Below are positions 41,549 to 52,857 of a stretch of 64,000 nt of DNA, piece by piece. The DNA lies in NCBI RefSeq assembly GCF_000425825.1, contig NZ_AUEE01000012.1:1-64000 (forward strand). Direction: 5' to 3'. How positions within the stretch are numbered: position 1 is the first letter of the stretch; each line of letters opens with the position of its first letter. The notes beneath the pieces were generated by a model. That model was not told the origin of the DNA. It was given only the letters and a program-made list of their open reading frames with translations, and did not search any database. The stretch is from Jeotgalicoccus marinus DSM 19772. GTDB taxonomy: Bacteria > Bacillota > Bacilli > Staphylococcales > Salinicoccaceae. The position numbers and the translations under genes were made by a program.

Positions 41549-42889
41549 TTAATTGAGCTTACTTTCTATTTCTTTTAGTTCACTGTTGAAAAGTTCATCT
41601 TCAGCAACGAGCTTTGAAATTTTTTCATGTGCATGTATAACGGTTGTGTGATCTCGACCTCCAAAGACTTCGCCGATTTTTGGTAATGAATTATCGGTAA
41701 GTTCTCTCGATAAATACATGGCGACATGTCTAGGAAAGGCGATGGACTTCGTCCGTTTTTTAGATGATAGTTCATCAATATGAATGCCGTAATATTCACT
41801 GACAGCAAGCTGAATATCTTGAACAGTAATGCGCTTGGTTTGAGTCGTTGTCACGAGATCTTTTAAAGCTTCGGAAACAACTTCTGGCGTCATCGGTTGA
41901 TTGGAAATCTTAGCATAGGCAGCAACGCGAGTTAAGGCACCTTCTAGCTCACGTATATTTGTGTGAATATGGTTTGCAATATATATCATGGCCTCGTTTG
42001 GAATCTCAACATTTTCTTCTTCACATTTCTTTCGTAAAATCGCAATTCTTGTCTCGAGGTCAGGTGGGGTGACATCGGTCATTAATCCCCATTCAAAGCG
42101 TGAACGTAAACGATCCTCCAAAGTAGGAATTTCTTTAGGGGTACGGTCACTTGATATGACAATTTGCTTATTATTTTCATGCAGGGAATTAAAAGTATGG
42201 AAGAATTCCTCTTGGGTAGATTCTTTTCCTGCTAAAAATTGAATATCGTCGATTAAAAGGACATCTACATTACGGTATTTATTACGGAATTCTTCTGTTT
42301 TGTTATCACGTATTGAGTTGATGAATTCATTAGTGAATTTTTCACTTGATAGATAGACCACCTTGGCATTTGGACGATTTTCTAAAACGAAATTACCGAT
42401 CGCATGCATGAGGTGTGTTTTACCAAGTCCAACTCCACCATATATAAACAATGGGTTATATGCTTTAGCTGGTGCTTCAGCAACTGCGAGAGATGCTGCA
42501 TGTGAGAAGCGGTTACCATTACCGATGACAAAAGTATCGAAGGTATGCTGCTCATTTAGAGCATGGTGTATTGGTGTAGTCTTAATACTCTCCTGCTGTG
42601 TATTTTTCTCTTCTGAAACCATTGGCGTAGTTTCGTCACCTTTGATGACAATTTGAACGGTGACCTTTTCTCCTATAGAGCTATAAATGCTATCTTCGAT
42701 AATGCTTTTGTACTGCGTATTCAACCATTCTCTCTGAAAATCACTATCTGCTTTAATGACAGCATAGCTTGTATTCAAATCGACAAGTTCAGTATTTTTA
42801 AACCAAGTTTGAAATGTCACATTTTGAATATTATGGTTGCTTTTAATTTCTTCGAGTACTTTTTCCCAAATACTATTTAAACTACTCAT
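41549..42889 (-). CDS. dnaA: Chromosomal replication initiator DnaA
   Basis: 446 residues. Domain I (about 1-85), short variable domain II (about 86-115), AAA+ domain III with Walker [21 protein letters not shown] (about 148-167), Walker [17 protein letters not shown] and sensor motifs ([20 protein letters not shown]), and domain IV, which binds DnaA boxes, with [19 protein letters not shown]. It opens oriC and loads the helicase. DnaA-box groups lie on both sides of the gene, so it is probably autoregulated. Confidence 0.98.
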   Translation of the reverse strand: MSSLNSIWEKVLEEIKSNHNIQNVTFQTWFKNTELVDLNTSYAVIKADSDFQREWLNTQYKSIIEDSIYSSIGEKVTVQIVIKGDETTPMVSEEKNTQQESIKTTPIHHALNEQHTFDTFVIGNGNRFSHAASLAVAEAPAKAYNPLFIYGGVGLGKTHLMHAIGNFVLENRPNAKVVYLSSEKFTNEFINSIRDNKTEEFRNKYRNVDVLLIDDIQFLAGKESTQEEFFHTFNSLHENNKQIVISSDRTPKEIPTLEDRLRSRFEWGLMTDVTPPDLETRIAILRKKCEEENVEIPNEAMIYIANHIHTNIRELEGALTRVAAYAKISNQPMTPEVVSEALKDLVTTTQTKRITVQDIQLAVSEYYGIHIDELSSKKRTKSIAFPRHVAMYLSRELTDNSLPKIGEVFGGRDHTTVIHAHEKISKLVAEDELFNSELKEIESKLN

Positions 42890-42904
42890 AAAAAAATTCC
42901 TCTC

Positions 42905-43182
42905 TTATTCACAAATCACATGCTGTGGATAATACATTTACACAGGTGTAGAAAACTTTACACAGGTTATTCACAATCTGTGGATAACTATAGAAAACCA
43001 TCTTCTTTTCCACAAGGATACGGGTAAAATTATAGCTTATTTAATTTGTGTTATCAATATTTTTCAGAGTTATTCACAATTTTCACAGCTTCCCACAAAA
43101 TTTCTGACACAGCCTGTGCAAAAGTGGGAAACTCATTAAAAAAACTGTGTATAAGTGATATAATACTTAAAAGTTATCCACA
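42905..43182. other. oriC part 1: DnaA-box array upstream of dnaA
   Basis: The 435-bp gap between dnaA and rpmH holds DnaA boxes: TTATTCACA (42905, 42967, 43070), TGTGGATAA (42924, 42979), TTTTCCACA (43007), TGTGTATAA (43146) and TTATCCACA (43174), plus weaker forms around 43081-43130. Three are perfect. This corresponds to the incA/incB side of bipartite Firmicutes origins. Strand bias switches here: genes to the left read minus, to the right read plus. Confidence 0.9.
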
Positions 43183-43324
43183 GAATCTCTTGAAAAGATT
43201 AATTACTTCTAAATAAATATCAAATAAAAAGTTGAAAAAGCACCGTGTTTTTGGTATTCTTTAGTAGTTGCAATTCTAAGAGAAGATAAAAACAGAGAAA
43301 AAATAAATGACGGAGGTGTCATAT

Positions 43325-43462
43325 ATGGTAAAACGTACGTATCAACCTAATAAACGTAAACGTGCTAAAGTACACGGTTTCCGTGAGAGAATGAGTTCTA
43401 AAAACGGACGCAAAGTTCTTGCGCGTCGTAGAAGAAAAGGAAGAAAAGTTCTTTCTGCATAA
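43325..43462 (+). CDS. rpmH: Large ribosomal subunit protein bL34
   Basis: 45 residues, too short for many gene finders. ATG GTA AAA CGT starts after [29 protein letters not shown], then [20 protein letters not shown], ending RKVLSA, is typical bL34, highly basic. It binds 23S rRNA. First gene right of oriC, followed by a terminator and then rnpA, the conserved order. Confidence 0.97.
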   Translation: MVKRTYQPNKRKRAKVHGFRERMSSKNGRKVLARRRRKGRKVLSA

Positions 43463-43467
43463 CCATT

Positions 43468-43498
43468 AGATCATCTGACTAGGATGATCTTTTTTTTT
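43468..43498 (+). terminator. Terminator after rpmH
   Basis: AGATCATC (43468-43475) pairs with GATGATCT (43483-43490) and is followed by eight or more T. It probably lowers rnpA relative to rpmH expression. Confidence 0.85.
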
Positions 43499-43574
43499 GC
43501 GCAATGTCGAAAGTTTTATATAATAGAAGCTTTTTAGTATAATAATTAATCATAGATATGAAAGAGCGTAGTTA

Positions 43575-43913
43575 ATGATGAAAAAGCGATTCAGAATTAA
43601 GAAAGAGAAGGACTTTAAGCTGATTTTCAAACGAGGTAAATCCTTTGCGAACAGGCAGTTTGTAGTGTACTTAAAAGACAATCAGGAAGTGCCACATTTA
43701 AGGCTCGGCATCAGCGTGTCAAAAAGACTTGGCAATGCTGTAAAAAGAAATCAGATTAAGCGTCGCATTCGTGCATTTTATCAGACTCATAAACATGAAC
43801 TTATGCCATTAGAGTATGTAGTGATCGCTCGTAATCCTGTTAAGGATATGAACTATCATGAAATGGAAAAATCACTCTTACATGTCCTAAAAATAGCCAG
43901 GTGTATGAAATAA
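43575..43913 (+). CDS. rnpA: Ribonuclease P protein component
   Basis: 112 residues. Small basic subunit of RNase P, which matures tRNA 5' ends together with the RnpB RNA. RNR motif in [20 protein letters not shown] (about residues 52-71), and [20 protein letters not shown] near the start. Start ATG at 43575 or the adjoining ATG at 43578. jag follows after 15 bp. No yidC/oxaA gene lies between rnpA and jag here, unlike in Bacillus (spoIIIJ). Confidence 0.95.
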   Translation: MMKKRFRIKKEKDFKLIFKRGKSFANRQFVVYLKDNQEVPHLRLGISVSKRLGNAVKRNQIKRRIRAFYQTHKHELMPLEYVVIARNPVKDMNYHEMEKSLLHVLKIARCMK

Positions 43914-43928
43914 TACGGGGGTTAGTAT

Positions 43929-44783
43929 ATGTACAGAATTTATACTGAAAAGACGGTCAATGATGCTGTAACAAAAGGATTAGAGGAACTCGGTGTTAGC
44001 GAAGATGACATTAAAATAGAAGTGTTGGATAGTGGTTCGGCTGGCTTTTTAGGTTTTGGTAAGCGTGAGGCTGAAGTGAAACTAACGATTATCAACCCTG
44101 AACTAAAATCCTATGAATCTATTGAAGCAATGATTTCAGCACGCGAAAACGAACATGTTGAAGCAGATAGCGCTTTAGAGCGGACAACAGATGACGTAGT
44201 CGAGCCGCATGAAGAAAATCAGCCTGAAGAGACTGAAGCAGTTAAAGAATTAGCAGATGATGAGCAGCATGAACGACCTAAAATTGAGCCAATTATTGAA
44301 GAATCAAAACCGAAAAATAAAGAGCACCAGGCACTCACTGAAGCTGGTGAGAAAACATCGCTTTATATTTCGGAAATAGTTTCAGGTATGGGCGTCGAGA
44401 ACACGGTTCAAATGAAGGTGAAGAAGTCGACGATTCACTTAAATTTTGATGCGGATATCCCTGCAAAGATTATTGGTAAGCGTGGGCAGACTTTAAATTC
44501 ACTTCAAGAACTTGCACAAAATTATTTAAATATAGTCTATCCAAGTTATAACAGAGTAGAACTGGATGTCGGTGATTACCGAAGTAAACGTAAGGAAACT
44601 TTAGAAGCATTGGCCTTGAACATGGCGGATAAGGTAAGGCGTACTCATGAAAAAGTAAGACTTGAACCGATGCCAGCGAATGAAAGAAAAATTATGCACC
44701 ATGCCTTAAGTCGTGAAAAGGGAATAGATACCTATTCAGAAGGAAAAGAGCCAAGACGCGCCATCGTGATTATTAAGAAATAA
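43929..44783 (+). CDS. jag: RNA-binding protein Jag/KhpB
   Basis: 284 residues: N-terminal Jag_N domain (about 1-52, [36 protein letters not shown]), an acidic linker (about 60-125, Glu-rich), KH domain with [20 protein letters not shown] (about 182-201) and R3H domain with [20 protein letters not shown]. Jag/KhpB works with KhpA in RNA binding and influences cell wall elongation. Start after GGGGGTTAGTAT. Position between rnpA and mnmE is conserved. Confidence 0.94.
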   Translation: MYRIYTEKTVNDAVTKGLEELGVSEDDIKIEVLDSGSAGFLGFGKREAEVKLTIINPELKSYESIEAMISARENEHVEADSALERTTDDVVEPHEENQPEETEAVKELADDEQHERPKIEPIIEESKPKNKEHQALTEAGEKTSLYISEIVSGMGVENTVQMKVKKSTIHLNFDADIPAKIIGKRGQTLNSLQELAQNYLNIVYPSYNRVELDVGDYRSKRKETLEALALNMADKVRRTHEKVRLEPMPANERKIMHHALSREKGIDTYSEGKEPRRAIVIIKK

Positions 44784-44796
44784 AGGAGTTTTTAAA

Positions 44797-46173
44797 ATGC
44801 AATTTGAAACGATCTCAAGCATCTCCACCCCAGTCGGTGAAGGGGCGATTGCTATCGTTCGTTTGTCAGGTGTAGATGCGATTGAAATTGCAGATCGTCT
44901 GTACAGCGGCGTAAAAAAACTAAGTGAAGTCGATTCACACACTATAAATTATGGTCATATTGTTGATCCTACTACCAATGAAACAGTTGAAGAGGTCATG
45001 TGTGCAGTCATGCGTGCACCGAAAACTTATACGCGTGAGGACATCGTTGAGATTAACTGTCATGGTGGGATTCACACGGTTAATCGTGTGCTTCAACTGA
45101 CTTTAAACCACGGTGCAAGAATGGCTGAACCAGGTGAATTCACAAAGCGCGCCTTTTTAAATGGACGAGTTGATTTGTCTCAAGCTGAAGCGGTCATGGA
45201 TTTCATTCGATCTAAAACTGACCAAGCATCAAAAGTAGCCAACCAACAAGTTCAAGGACGTTTGAAAACATATATTGAATCCTTACGTCAAAGTATATTA
45301 AATATATTGGCTCAAGTCGAAGTGAACATAGATTATCCTGAATACGATGATGTAGAAGAAGCGACAACGTCCTTCCTCCTATCTGAAGCCAAAAAGGTAG
45401 AGTCAGAGATTGGTAAGTTGTTAAAATCTAGTGCGGAAGGCCGTATCTTAAGAGAAGGTTTGAGCACGGTCATCATTGGTAAACCTAACGTCGGTAAAAG
45501 CTCTTTACTTAACTATCTCATTCAAGATAACAAGGCAATTGTGACGGATGTTGCGGGAACGACGCGTGATATTTTAGAAGAGTACGTAAACGTTAACGGT
45601 ATTCCATTAAAACTCGTCGATACTGCAGGGATTCGTGAAACGGATGACATTGTTGAAAAAATAGGTGTGGAACGATCTCGTGAAGCGTTAAAAGATGCAG
45701 AGTTAATCTTGTATGTCATGAATAATAATGATGAGCTTACACCAGAAGATATAGAGCTCCTAGAAACAGTGGATGATAAAAAAGTTATCGGTATCATCAA
45801 TAAACTAGACTTAGAACAAAATCTAGATACTGACTACTTAGAAAGTCATTTCGATATTCCACTCATCAAAACGTCTATTATAAATGGCCAAGGTGTGGAT
45901 GATCTTGAGAATGAAATTCAAAGAATGTTCTTTGATGGTAGTATTTCATCTGCAGATTCAACATATGTATCTAACAATCGTCACATTAACTTATTAGAAC
46001 AAGCGAAAACTTCAATTGGTGACGCAATTTCTTCTGCAGAAATTGACGTGCCCGTGGATATTATTCAGATTGACCTGATTAAAACTTGGGAACTCCTTGG
46101 AGAGGTCATCGGAGAAGATGTTTCAGAACAATTGATAGATAAGCTATTTAGTCAGTTCTGTCTAGGAAAATAA
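44797..46173 (+). CDS. mnmE: tRNA modification GTPase MnmE
   Basis: 458 residues. It acts with MnmG to add the carboxymethylaminomethyl group to wobble U34 of certain tRNAs. N-terminal tetrahydrofolate-binding domain ([17 protein letters not shown]), helical domain, and inserted G domain with G1 [11 protein letters not shown] (about 228-238), [14 protein letters not shown] and NKLD. The C-terminus is FCLGK, the invariant end with the catalytic cysteine. It is 13 bp after jag and 21 bp before mnmG. Confidence 0.97.
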   Translation: MQFETISSISTPVGEGAIAIVRLSGVDAIEIADRLYSGVKKLSEVDSHTINYGHIVDPTTNETVEEVMCAVMRAPKTYTREDIVEINCHGGIHTVNRVLQLTLNHGARMAEPGEFTKRAFLNGRVDLSQAEAVMDFIRSKTDQASKVANQQVQGRLKTYIESLRQSILNILAQVEVNIDYPEYDDVEEATTSFLLSEAKKVESEIGKLLKSSAEGRILREGLSTVIIGKPNVGKSSLLNYLIQDNKAIVTDVAGTTRDILEEYVNVNGIPLKLVDTAGIRETDDIVEKIGVERSREALKDAELILYVMNNNDELTPEDIELLETVDDKKVIGIINKLDLEQNLDTDYLESHFDIPLIKTSIINGQGVDDLENEIQRMFFDGSISSADSTYVSNNRHINLLEQAKTSIGDAISSAEIDVPVDIIQIDLIKTWELLGEVIGEDVSEQLIDKLFSQFCLGK

Positions 46174-46194
46174 AATTAAACAGGAGGTAAAATA

Positions 46195-48078
46195 ATGACC
46201 GGAAATATGAAATATGATGTGATTGTTATCGGAGCTGGCCATGCAGGTGTCGAAGCGGGACTCGCAGCAAGCCGTAAAGGTCTTAAAACATTAATGTTGA
46301 CCATCAATCTCGATAACATCGCATTCATGCCATGTAACCCATCAGTCGGTGGACCCGCTAAAGGTATCGTCGTACGTGAAGTTGATGCTCTCGGGGGGCA
46401 AATGGCTAAAGTAATCGATAAAACACACATCCAAATGCGTATGTTAAACACTGGTAAAGGACCAGCAGTCAGAGCACTTCGTGCACAGGCAGATAAGGTA
46501 CTTTATCAGCAAGAAATGAAATCAGTTCTAGAAGATGAACCAAACTTAGATATTCTTCAAGGGCTAGTTGACGAATTGATTATTGAAGACAATGAGATTC
46601 GTGGCGTGAAAACGAATATTGGTACTGTTTATGAAGGTGATGCTGTCATCATCACAACAGGTACATTTTTACGTGGAGAAATTATTCTAGGTGATCTTAA
46701 ATATTCAAGTGGTCCAAATCACCAAATTCCTTCCTTGGCTTTAGCAGACCAACTCAAGGATTTAGGTTTCGAAATTATTCGCTTTAAAACAGGAACACCA
46801 CCGAGAGTCAATGCAGACTCTATTGACTACAGTAAAACTGAGATTCAGCCAGGTGATGATGTTCCGAGAGCGTTCAGCTTTGATAAGACTGAATTTATTT
46901 TAGATCAACTCCCATGCTGGTTAACATATACGTCAGCAACAACACATGAAATTATTACAGCAAATCTTCACTTATCAGCAATGTACTCAGGTGTCATTCA
47001 AGGTACAGGTCCAAGATATTGCCCATCAATCGAAGACAAGGTCGTTAGATTCAACGATAAACCACGTCACCAAATCTTTTTAGAACCAGAAGGTCGTAAT
47101 ACTAAAGAGGTTTACGTTCAAGGCTTATCAACGAGTATGCCTGAAAATGTTCAACGTGATATGGTGAAAAGTATCCCAGGTTTAGAAAATGCACGTATGA
47201 TGCGTGCAGGTTATGCCATTGAGTACGATGCACTTGTACCGACGCAATTATGGCCAACTTTAGAAACAAAGAAAATTAAAAACCTATATACTGCTGGTCA
47301 AATTAATGGAACAAGTGGTTATGAGGAAGCTGCTGGCCAAGGACTGATTGCAGGAATCAATGCTGCGAACAAATTACTTGGTCAAGAAGAATTAATCTTA
47401 AGCCGTACTGATGCTTATATTGGTGTCTTAATTGATGACTTAGTCACTAAAGGTACGAATGAGCCATATCGTTTGTTAACGTCTCGTGCCGAGCACCGTT
47501 TACTACTGCGTCATGATAATGCTGATATGCGTCTAACTGAAATTGGTTATGACCATAAGTTAATTTCAGAAGAAAGATTTGCTAGATTCAATCAAAAAAA
47601 AGCAAATATTGAAGCTGAATTAGACCGTCTGAAAAAAGTGCGTATCAAACCAAATGCGCATACTCAAAGTATTATTGAACAACGCGGCGGTACAGCACTT
47701 AAAGATGGTATTCTAGCTGCTGATTTACTACGTCGACCAGAGATGGACTATGAGTCAATCATGGAGATACTCTCTGAAGACATCACTCTTAAACAAGAAG
47801 AGTATGAACAAGTTGAGGTCCAAATAAAATATGATGGTTATATTAAGAAATCCTTGCAACAAGTCGATAAGATGAAACGTATGGAAGATAAGAAAATTCC
47901 TGAAAATATTGATTACGATGCAGTGAACTCATTGGCAACAGAAGCACGAATGAAACTCAAAGAAGTTAAGCCTTTAAACATTGCCCAAGCATCTAGAATT
48001 TCAGGTGTAAATCCAGCTGATATTTCAATCTTACTTGTCTACATTGAACAAGGAAATGTGAAGAGGACTGGCTCATGA
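46195..48078 (+). CDS. mnmG: tRNA modification enzyme MnmG (GidA)
   Basis: 627 residues. FAD-binding partner of MnmE. Rossmann motif [19 protein letters not shown] (about residues 10-28); the long form with [31 protein letters not shown] and [21 protein letters not shown]-terminal helical domain. The start follows CAGGAGGT. It overlaps rsmG by 4 nt (ATGA), so the pair is coupled. Confidence 0.97.
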   Translation: MTGNMKYDVIVIGAGHAGVEAGLAASRKGLKTLMLTINLDNIAFMPCNPSVGGPAKGIVVREVDALGGQMAKVIDKTHIQMRMLNTGKGPAVRALRAQADKVLYQQEMKSVLEDEPNLDILQGLVDELIIEDNEIRGVKTNIGTVYEGDAVIITTGTFLRGEIILGDLKYSSGPNHQIPSLALADQLKDLGFEIIRFKTGTPPRVNADSIDYSKTEIQPGDDVPRAFSFDKTEFILDQLPCWLTYTSATTHEIITANLHLSAMYSGVIQGTGPRYCPSIEDKVVRFNDKPRHQIFLEPEGRNTKEVYVQGLSTSMPENVQRDMVKSIPGLENARMMRAGYAIEYDALVPTQLWPTLETKKIKNLYTAGQINGTSGYEEAAGQGLIAGINAANKLLGQEELILSRTDAYIGVLIDDLVTKGTNEPYRLLTSRAEHRLLLRHDNADMRLTEIGYDHKLISEERFARFNQKKANIEAELDRLKKVRIKPNAHTQSIIEQRGGTALKDGILAADLLRRPEMDYESIMEILSEDITLKQEEYEQVEVQIKYDGYIKKSLQQVDKMKRMEDKKIPENIDYDAVNSLATEARMKLKEVKPLNIAQASRISGVNPADISILLVYIEQGNVKRTGS

Positions 48079-48788
48079 ATGAAACAGAATTCATTAATAA
48101 ATTAAAAGATCAAGGTATTGAACTTTCAACCGTACAAATTGGACAGTTTAAAACGTACTTTGAATTGCTCGTAGAGTGGAACAAAAAAATTAATTTAACA
48201 GCTGTCACTGAGCTAAAAGAAGTGTATTTAAAACATTTCTATGATTCAATTACACCGCTGTTTTATGCGGATATAGAAGAAGGTGCGAGTATTTGTGACG
48301 TCGGAGCAGGTGCAGGATTTCCAAGCATTCCGATGAAGATTATTCGTCCAGACCTAAAAGTGACAATCGTTGATTCGTTAAATAAAAGAATTACGTTTTT
48401 AAATGAATTGACTGCCGTACTTGGTCTCGATAAAATGCATTTAGTTCACGACCGAGCAGAGACTTTTGGCCAACACGGACCAAGACACATGTTTGATGTT
48501 GTAACTGCCCGTGCGGTTGCAGAACTCAATGTTTTAGCAGAGTTATGTTTACCACTAGTGAGAACAGGTGGGCAGTTTATAGTGATGAAAGGTAAGAAGG
48601 CCAAAGAAGAACTCCTTGATGCAGAGTTTGCACTTGACCTCTTAGGTGGTTCATTAAAAGAAACTCATCAACTTACCTTGCCAGAAGAAGAGAGTCAGCG
48701 TTATATTCTGGTCATTGATAAGATCAGAAAGACACCTAAGAAATATCCGAGAAAACCGGGAACTCCAAATAAATCCCCATTAAAATAA
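48075..48788 (+). CDS. rsmG: 16S rRNA (guanine527-N7) methyltransferase RsmG (GidB)
   Basis: 237 residues. It methylates N7 of G527 in 16S rRNA using S-adenosylmethionine. The SAM site is [17 protein letters not shown] (about residues 75-91), with [17 protein letters not shown] and [13 protein letters not shown] further on. Loss gives low-level streptomycin resistance in other bacteria. Basic tail [16 protein letters not shown]. Overlaps mnmG and precedes noc by 15 bp. Confidence 0.96.
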   Translation: MNETEFINKLKDQGIELSTVQIGQFKTYFELLVEWNKKINLTAVTELKEVYLKHFYDSITPLFYADIEEGASICDVGAGAGFPSIPMKIIRPDLKVTIVDSLNKRITFLNELTAVLGLDKMHLVHDRAETFGQHGPRHMFDVVTARAVAELNVLAELCLPLVRTGGQFIVMKGKKAKEELLDAEFALDLLGGSLKETHQLTLPEEESQRYILVIDKIRKTPKKYPRKPGTPNKSPLK

Positions 48789-48803
48789 AGGGTGGTGGAA
48801 TGT

Positions 48804-49616
48804 GTGAAGAAACCTTTTTCAAAGCTATTCAACTTAATAGATAAAAGTGAAACTGCTGAAGATGATGATTCATTAGTTGAAGTACCTCTAGAGAACATTG
48901 TTCCGAACCAATATCAGCCAAGAACAGTATTTGATGAGCAACGTATTAATGAACTCGCACATTCCATTAAGAAACATGGACTCTTACAGCCGATTACGCT
49001 CAGACCTATTGAAGAAGGTATGTATGAAATCATTGCTGGAGAGAGACGGTTTAGAGCCTTAAAGCGACTAGATTTTAAGGATACCAAGGCGATAGTTAAG
49101 TATCTCACTGATCAAGAGTCTGCTGCTATCGCGCTAATAGAAAATATTCAACGTGAAAATTTATCTAGTATTGAAGAAGCGAGAGCCTATAAGCAACTGC
49201 TAGCAATGGATGATATCACTCAAAAAGACTTAGCTGAAAGCATTGGTAAAAGTCAGTCATTCATTGCAAATAAATTGAGATTGTTAAAGTTATCTAACGA
49301 CGTTATAACGGCATTAGAAAATGATGAAATCACGGAAAGACACGCGAGAGCATTACTTATATTGGATAACGATATGCAGTATGATGTATTGAAAAATATC
49401 GTGAATGATCATCTGACAGTTAAGGAAACAGAACTCGCTGTTAAGAACCGTCAAAAGGTGCGCGTTGAACAAATCAATTTCAATGACGATGTTGCTTTCG
49501 TATTAAATGATGTTGAAAGAGATATTAAGAAGCTTCGTGAAAAAGGTGTCGATGTCAAAATTGAATCGACCGAAACAGATGAGCTACACGAGCTTACAAT
49601 TAAAATTTATAAGTAG
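48804..49616 (+). CDS. noc: Nucleoid occlusion protein Noc
   Basis: 270 residues from the GTG at 48804 (MKKPFSKLF, matching the membrane-targeting amphipathic N-terminus of Noc), preceded by AAGGGTGGTGG; the frame's earlier GTGs at 48792/48795 overlap that site. ParB-like CTP-binding domain with QYQPR, HGLLQPITLRP, AGERRFRALKRL and IENIQREN; HTH domain with TQKDLAESIGKSQSFIANKL. Noc binds DNA and membrane and blocks division over the nucleoid. It lies between rsmG and its own terminator, next to its paralogue parB. Confidence 0.93.
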   Translation: MKKPFSKLFNLIDKSETAEDDDSLVEVPLENIVPNQYQPRTVFDEQRINELAHSIKKHGLLQPITLRPIEEGMYEIIAGERRFRALKRLDFKDTKAIVKYLTDQESAAIALIENIQRENLSSIEEARAYKQLLAMDDITQKDLAESIGKSQSFIANKLRLLKLSNDVITALENDEITERHARALLILDNDMQYDVLKNIVNDHLTVKETELAVKNRQKVRVEQINFNDDVAFVLNDVERDIKKLREKGVDVKIESTETDELHELTIKIYK

Positions 49617-49646
49617 GGTGCCTGCATTGATGTAGGTACTCTTTTT
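49615..49646 (+). terminator. Terminator of noc
   Basis: 12-bp stem (49615-49626 with 49631-49642) with three G-U pairs, loop TTGA and TTTTT. It separates noc from parB. Confidence 0.8.
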
Positions 49647-49716
49647 CACTTACAAACATGGCTTGTACTGTTATAATGAGTAATGTATTTTATCTTTGGG
49701 AAGTCGGTGACGTGTT

Positions 49717-50490
49717 ATGGAAATTATTGAGCTAGCAGTTTCTGAAATTCGAAAAAATCCATATCAACCGAGACAAACCTTTGATGAAGAAAAACTAAAA
49801 GACTTAGCTGCGAGCATTAAAGTTCATGGTGTTATGCAACCTGTTACAGTGAGAAAAGCGGTAAAAGGGTATACCCTTGTTGCGGGTGAGCGTCGTTTAA
49901 GAGCGACTGAGCTTGCGGAATTAAAGACTATACCTGCTATTATTACTGACATGACCGACCGTGAGATGATGGAACTTGCCATCATTGAGAATCTTCAAAG
50001 GGAAGACTTAGGTCCTTTAGAAGAAGCGGAAAGTTATAAGCAATTGATGCACTCTGCTAAGCTCACACAAGATGACTTATCGAAACGACTTGGCAAGTCG
50101 AGGTCTTATATTGCTAATATGCTTAGACTTTTAACCTTACCTGCTAAGGTTAAAAAATTGATTAATAATGGCAAGTTAACAGGTGCTCACGGTCGAACTT
50201 TATTAGCCTTAAAAGATCCACTCTTAATGGAAGAAGTAGCAGAACAAGCAGTTAAAGACAGCATGAGTGTTAGAAAGTTAGAAGCTCATGTAAAGACCTT
50301 TAAGAGTAAAAAGAGAATTAAGAAGTCTACAAAAAAATTAAGGTTTCTTGAGAGTTACGAAAATCAATTGAAAGATCACTTTGGAACAAATGTTGAAATT
50401 AAAAAGGTAAAACAAAGAGGTTTAATTCAATTGGAGTTTACATCAAAGGAAGAATTTAAAAGAATTCTTTCCATGTTGCAGCAAAAATAA
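49717..50490 (+). CDS. parB: Chromosome partition protein ParB
   Basis: 257 residues. CTPase sliding clamp that binds parS near oriC and loads condensin. Boxes: NPYQPRQTFDEEKLKDLAAS, HGVMQPVTVRK, AGERRLRATELAELKT (GERR CTP-binding motif), IENLQREDLGPLEEAESY, and HTH LTQDDLSKRLGKSRSYIANM. No parA (soj) gene is adjacent, as in staphylococci. It has its own unit after the noc terminator; a TATAAT at 49672-49677 is a possible -10. I noticed no parS 16-mer in the window by eye. Confidence 0.95.
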   Translation: MEIIELAVSEIRKNPYQPRQTFDEEKLKDLAASIKVHGVMQPVTVRKAVKGYTLVAGERRLRATELAELKTIPAIITDMTDREMMELAIIENLQREDLGPLEEAESYKQLMHSAKLTQDDLSKRLGKSRSYIANMLRLLTLPAKVKKLINNGKLTGAHGRTLLALKDPLLMEEVAEQAVKDSMSVRKLEAHVKTFKSKKRIKKSTKKLRFLESYENQLKDHFGTNVEIKKVKQRGLIQLEFTSKEEFKRILSMLQQK

Positions 50491-50511
50491 TCAAATAGAA
50501 AGGGTATGACT

Positions 50512-51444
50512 ATGAAATTTTTAACGCTATTTAATGCGTCGAATACTGAAGGGCTGGATGAACAACTGTCGATTATTGAAACACTTTTAGAACGAGTTAG
50601 AGATCCACAATTTTGGATAGATATATCTAAACCAATCATATTCGCAATCATTCTACTTATTGCTGGTTATATTCTTACTAAGGTTGCGAATCGTTTAATA
50701 GAAAATTTCTTTAAATATAAATCAAAGTCACGCTTAAAAGGATCAGACAAGAGAAACAATACATTGATTAATATGCTCCAAAATACAGCAGCAATCTTTA
50801 TTTGGTTCTTTGTTGTTGTAGCGATACTAGAGGCATTTAACATTCCAGTTTCAACGCTACTCGCTGGTGCCGGTGTTGTTGGTTTAGCAATTGGTTTTGG
50901 TGCACAAAGTCTAGTAAAAGATATGATAACTGGTTTCTTTATTATTTTAGAAAACCAATTCGATAAAGGTGATTTCGTTAGAGTGAATACATCGGGTACA
51001 ACTGTTGCAGAAGGTGAAGTAATGTCATTAGGCTTACGCTCTTCTCGTATTCAAGGTTATGAAGGTGAGTTGTACATGATTCCTAATGGTACAATTAACG
51101 AAGTAATAAACTTCTCTCGTTATAATTCAGTATCATTCTTAGATATGAATTTCTCCATACAAGAAGATTTAGATAAGATTGAAACTACGCTTGAAACTTA
51201 TCTGAATGAAAACTGGAGACAAGAAGATGTCCTTGTTGAAGCTCCAATTGTACAAGGTGTACAGAGCATTCAAAATGGTGAAGCAACTATTCGTGTCATG
51301 CTTACGTCTAGACCGATGGAACACTTCGGTTCAACTCGACGCATGAGAAAACGCATCAAGCAGTATTTAGAAACACAGGGTATTTATATTTCTGTACCAA
51401 TGATGGATATTACCGATTTCGATGGTAACGATATGGAGGCGTAA
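50512..51444 (+). CDS. Small-conductance mechanosensitive channel (MscS family)
   Basis: 310 residues from the ATG at 50512 (AAAGGG 7 nt upstream); the ATG at 50506 is too close to that site. Three N-terminal membrane segments, the last being the glycine/alanine-rich pore helix LLAGAGVVGLAIGFGAQSLV (about 120-139), then the cytoplasmic MscS beta and alpha/beta domains (FFIILENQFDKGDFVRVN). It releases solutes on hypo-osmotic shock. Position after parB matches Bacillus YyaF-region synteny (yyaE/ykuT-like gene near ychF). Confidence 0.92.
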   Translation: MKFLTLFNASNTEGLDEQLSIIETLLERVRDPQFWIDISKPIIFAIILLIAGYILTKVANRLIENFFKYKSKSRLKGSDKRNNTLINMLQNTAAIFIWFFVVVAILEAFNIPVSTLLAGAGVVGLAIGFGAQSLVKDMITGFFIILENQFDKGDFVRVNTSGTTVAEGEVMSLGLRSSRIQGYEGELYMIPNGTINEVINFSRYNSVSFLDMNFSIQEDLDKIETTLETYLNENWRQEDVLVEAPIVQGVQSIQNGEATIRVMLTSRPMEHFGSTRRMRKRIKQYLETQGIYISVPMMDITDFDGNDMEA

Positions 51445-51447
51445 GTC

Positions 51448-51627
51448 ATGGATGCTAAGTACGATCTTCATAGTCTTGTTGAAATGAAGAAAGATCACCC
51501 TTGTGGGAACAATAAATTTGAAATTGTCCGCATGGGTGCAGATATTAAAATTAAATGCACAAATTGCGACCGCACAATTATGATGCCGCGTCGAGACTTT
51601 AACAAACGTCTAAAAAAAGTATTATAA
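51448..51627 (+). CDS. DUF951 zinc-ribbon-like small protein
   Basis: 59 residues, ATG at 51448 after ATGGAGGCG. Sequence starts MDAKYDLHSLVEMKKDHPCG and has HPCG (Cys19) and CTNC (Cys37, Cys40), a probable zinc site, then MMPRRDFNKRLKKVL. This is the DUF951 (YyzM) family, found between mscS/parB and ychF in Firmicutes; probably nucleic-acid associated but function unknown. It is 3 bp after the channel gene and 18 bp before ychF. Confidence 0.9.
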   Translation: MDAKYDLHSLVEMKKDHPCGNNKFEIVRMGADIKIKCTNCDRTIMMPRRDFNKRLKKVL

Positions 51628-51645
51628 ATTAAAGGAGACCCTATT

Positions 51646-52746
51646 ATGTCTTTAACAGCTGGAATCGTTGGTTTACCAAACGTCGGAAAATCAACATTAT
51701 TTAATGCAATTACTAAAGCAGGTGCGCTTGCTGCTAACTATCCATTCGCCACAATTGACCCCAACGTTGGTATTGTTGAAGTACCGGATCATCGCTTAGA
51801 TGTTTTAACGGAAATTGTTGTACCAAAGAAAACTGTACCGACAGCATTCGAATTTACTGATATTGCTGGTATTGTTAAAGGTGCTTCTAAAGGTGAAGGA
51901 CTCGGTAATAAGTTCCTTGCGAACATTAGAGAAGTCGATGCAATCTGTCAGGTTGTTCGTGCCTTTGATGATGAGAATGTGACGCACGTATCTGGTAAGG
52001 TTGACCCTGTAGAAGATATTGAAGTCATCAACATGGAATTGATTTTAGCAGACTTAGAAAGTGTCGATAAACGCTTACCTAAGGCAGAAAAAATGGCGAA
52101 ACAAAAAGATAAGGACGCCATGGCTGAAGTTAAAATTCTAACGAAGATTAAAGAATGTTTAGAGGAAGGTCGTCCAGTACGTGCTCTTGATTTTACGGAA
52201 GAAGAAGCAAAATCTGTTAAGCACTTCCACCTGTTAACACAAAAGCCAATGCTTTATGTTGCCAATGTGAGTGAAGACGATTTAGGTTCCTTAGAAGGTA
52301 ATGCATACCTTGATGCAATTAATGAGTATGCAGCTAATGAAAATTCTCAGGTTATTGTCATTTCGGCTAAGGTTGAAGAAGAAATCGCAGTCTTAGAAGA
52401 TGACGAGCGTGAAATGTTCTTAGATGAACTCGGTTTAGAAGAGTCAGGTCTAGATAAATTAATAAAAGCTTCATATGACTTACTTGGCTTAGCCACTTAT
52501 TTTACTGCCGGTGTACAAGAAGTCAGAGCGTGGACCTTTAAAAAAGGTATGACTGCACCAGAATGTGCGGGTATTATTCACACAGACTTCCAAAAAGGAT
52601 TCATCCGTGCTGAGACTGTAAGTTACGATGATTTAGTTGAAGCGGGTAATGAGGCTAAAGCTAAAGAAGCTGGTAAGGTTCGTTTAGAAGGAAAAGAGTA
52701 CATTATGAAAGATGGAGATGTTGTTCACTTTAGATTCAACGTTTAG
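51646..52746 (+). CDS. ychF: Ribosome-binding ATPase YchF
   Basis: 366 residues, full length. Obg-related but ATP-preferring P-loop protein: G1 [18 protein letters not shown] (about residues 8-25), [32 protein letters not shown], a coiled-coil insertion and C-terminal TGS domain ([20 protein letters not shown]). It binds the ribosome and is linked to stress responses. Start after AAAGGAGACC. A terminator follows at 52755-52793. Confidence 0.96.
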   Translation: MSLTAGIVGLPNVGKSTLFNAITKAGALAANYPFATIDPNVGIVEVPDHRLDVLTEIVVPKKTVPTAFEFTDIAGIVKGASKGEGLGNKFLANIREVDAICQVVRAFDDENVTHVSGKVDPVEDIEVINMELILADLESVDKRLPKAEKMAKQKDKDAMAEVKILTKIKECLEEGRPVRALDFTEEEAKSVKHFHLLTQKPMLYVANVSEDDLGSLEGNAYLDAINEYAANENSQVIVISAKVEEEIAVLEDDEREMFLDELGLEESGLDKLIKASYDLLGLATYFTAGVQEVRAWTFKKGMTAPECAGIIHTDFQKGFIRAETVSYDDLVEAGNEAKAKEAGKVRLEGKEYIMKDGDVVHFRFNV

Positions 52747-52754
52747 ATCTCTCC

Positions 52755-52793
52755 AAACGATGAAATCCTGTGATGGGGTCTTATCGTTTTTTT
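52755..52793 (+). terminator. Terminator of ychF
   Basis: AAACGAT (52755-52761) pairs with ATCGTTT (52783-52789) with further partial pairing inside, then a T-run to 52793. Confidence 0.7.
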
Positions 52794-52804
52794 CTTTAGT
52801 TTTA

Positions 52805-52833
52805 TTGTAAATTGTTAGGATTACTGATATAAT
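52805..52833 (+). promoter_or_regulatory. rpsF promoter
   Basis: TTGTAA (52805-52810), 17-bp spacer, TATAAT (52828-52833). A strong sigma-A-type promoter just before the S6:S18-type leader. Confidence 0.8.
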
Positions 52834-52857
52834 AACTGATTGTGAGTAATGAAAATT

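Noticed and set aside
49143-49160. ATTCAACGTGAAAATT in noc as parS
   Set aside because: Too many mismatches to the parS palindrome, and it encodes the conserved IQREN motif.
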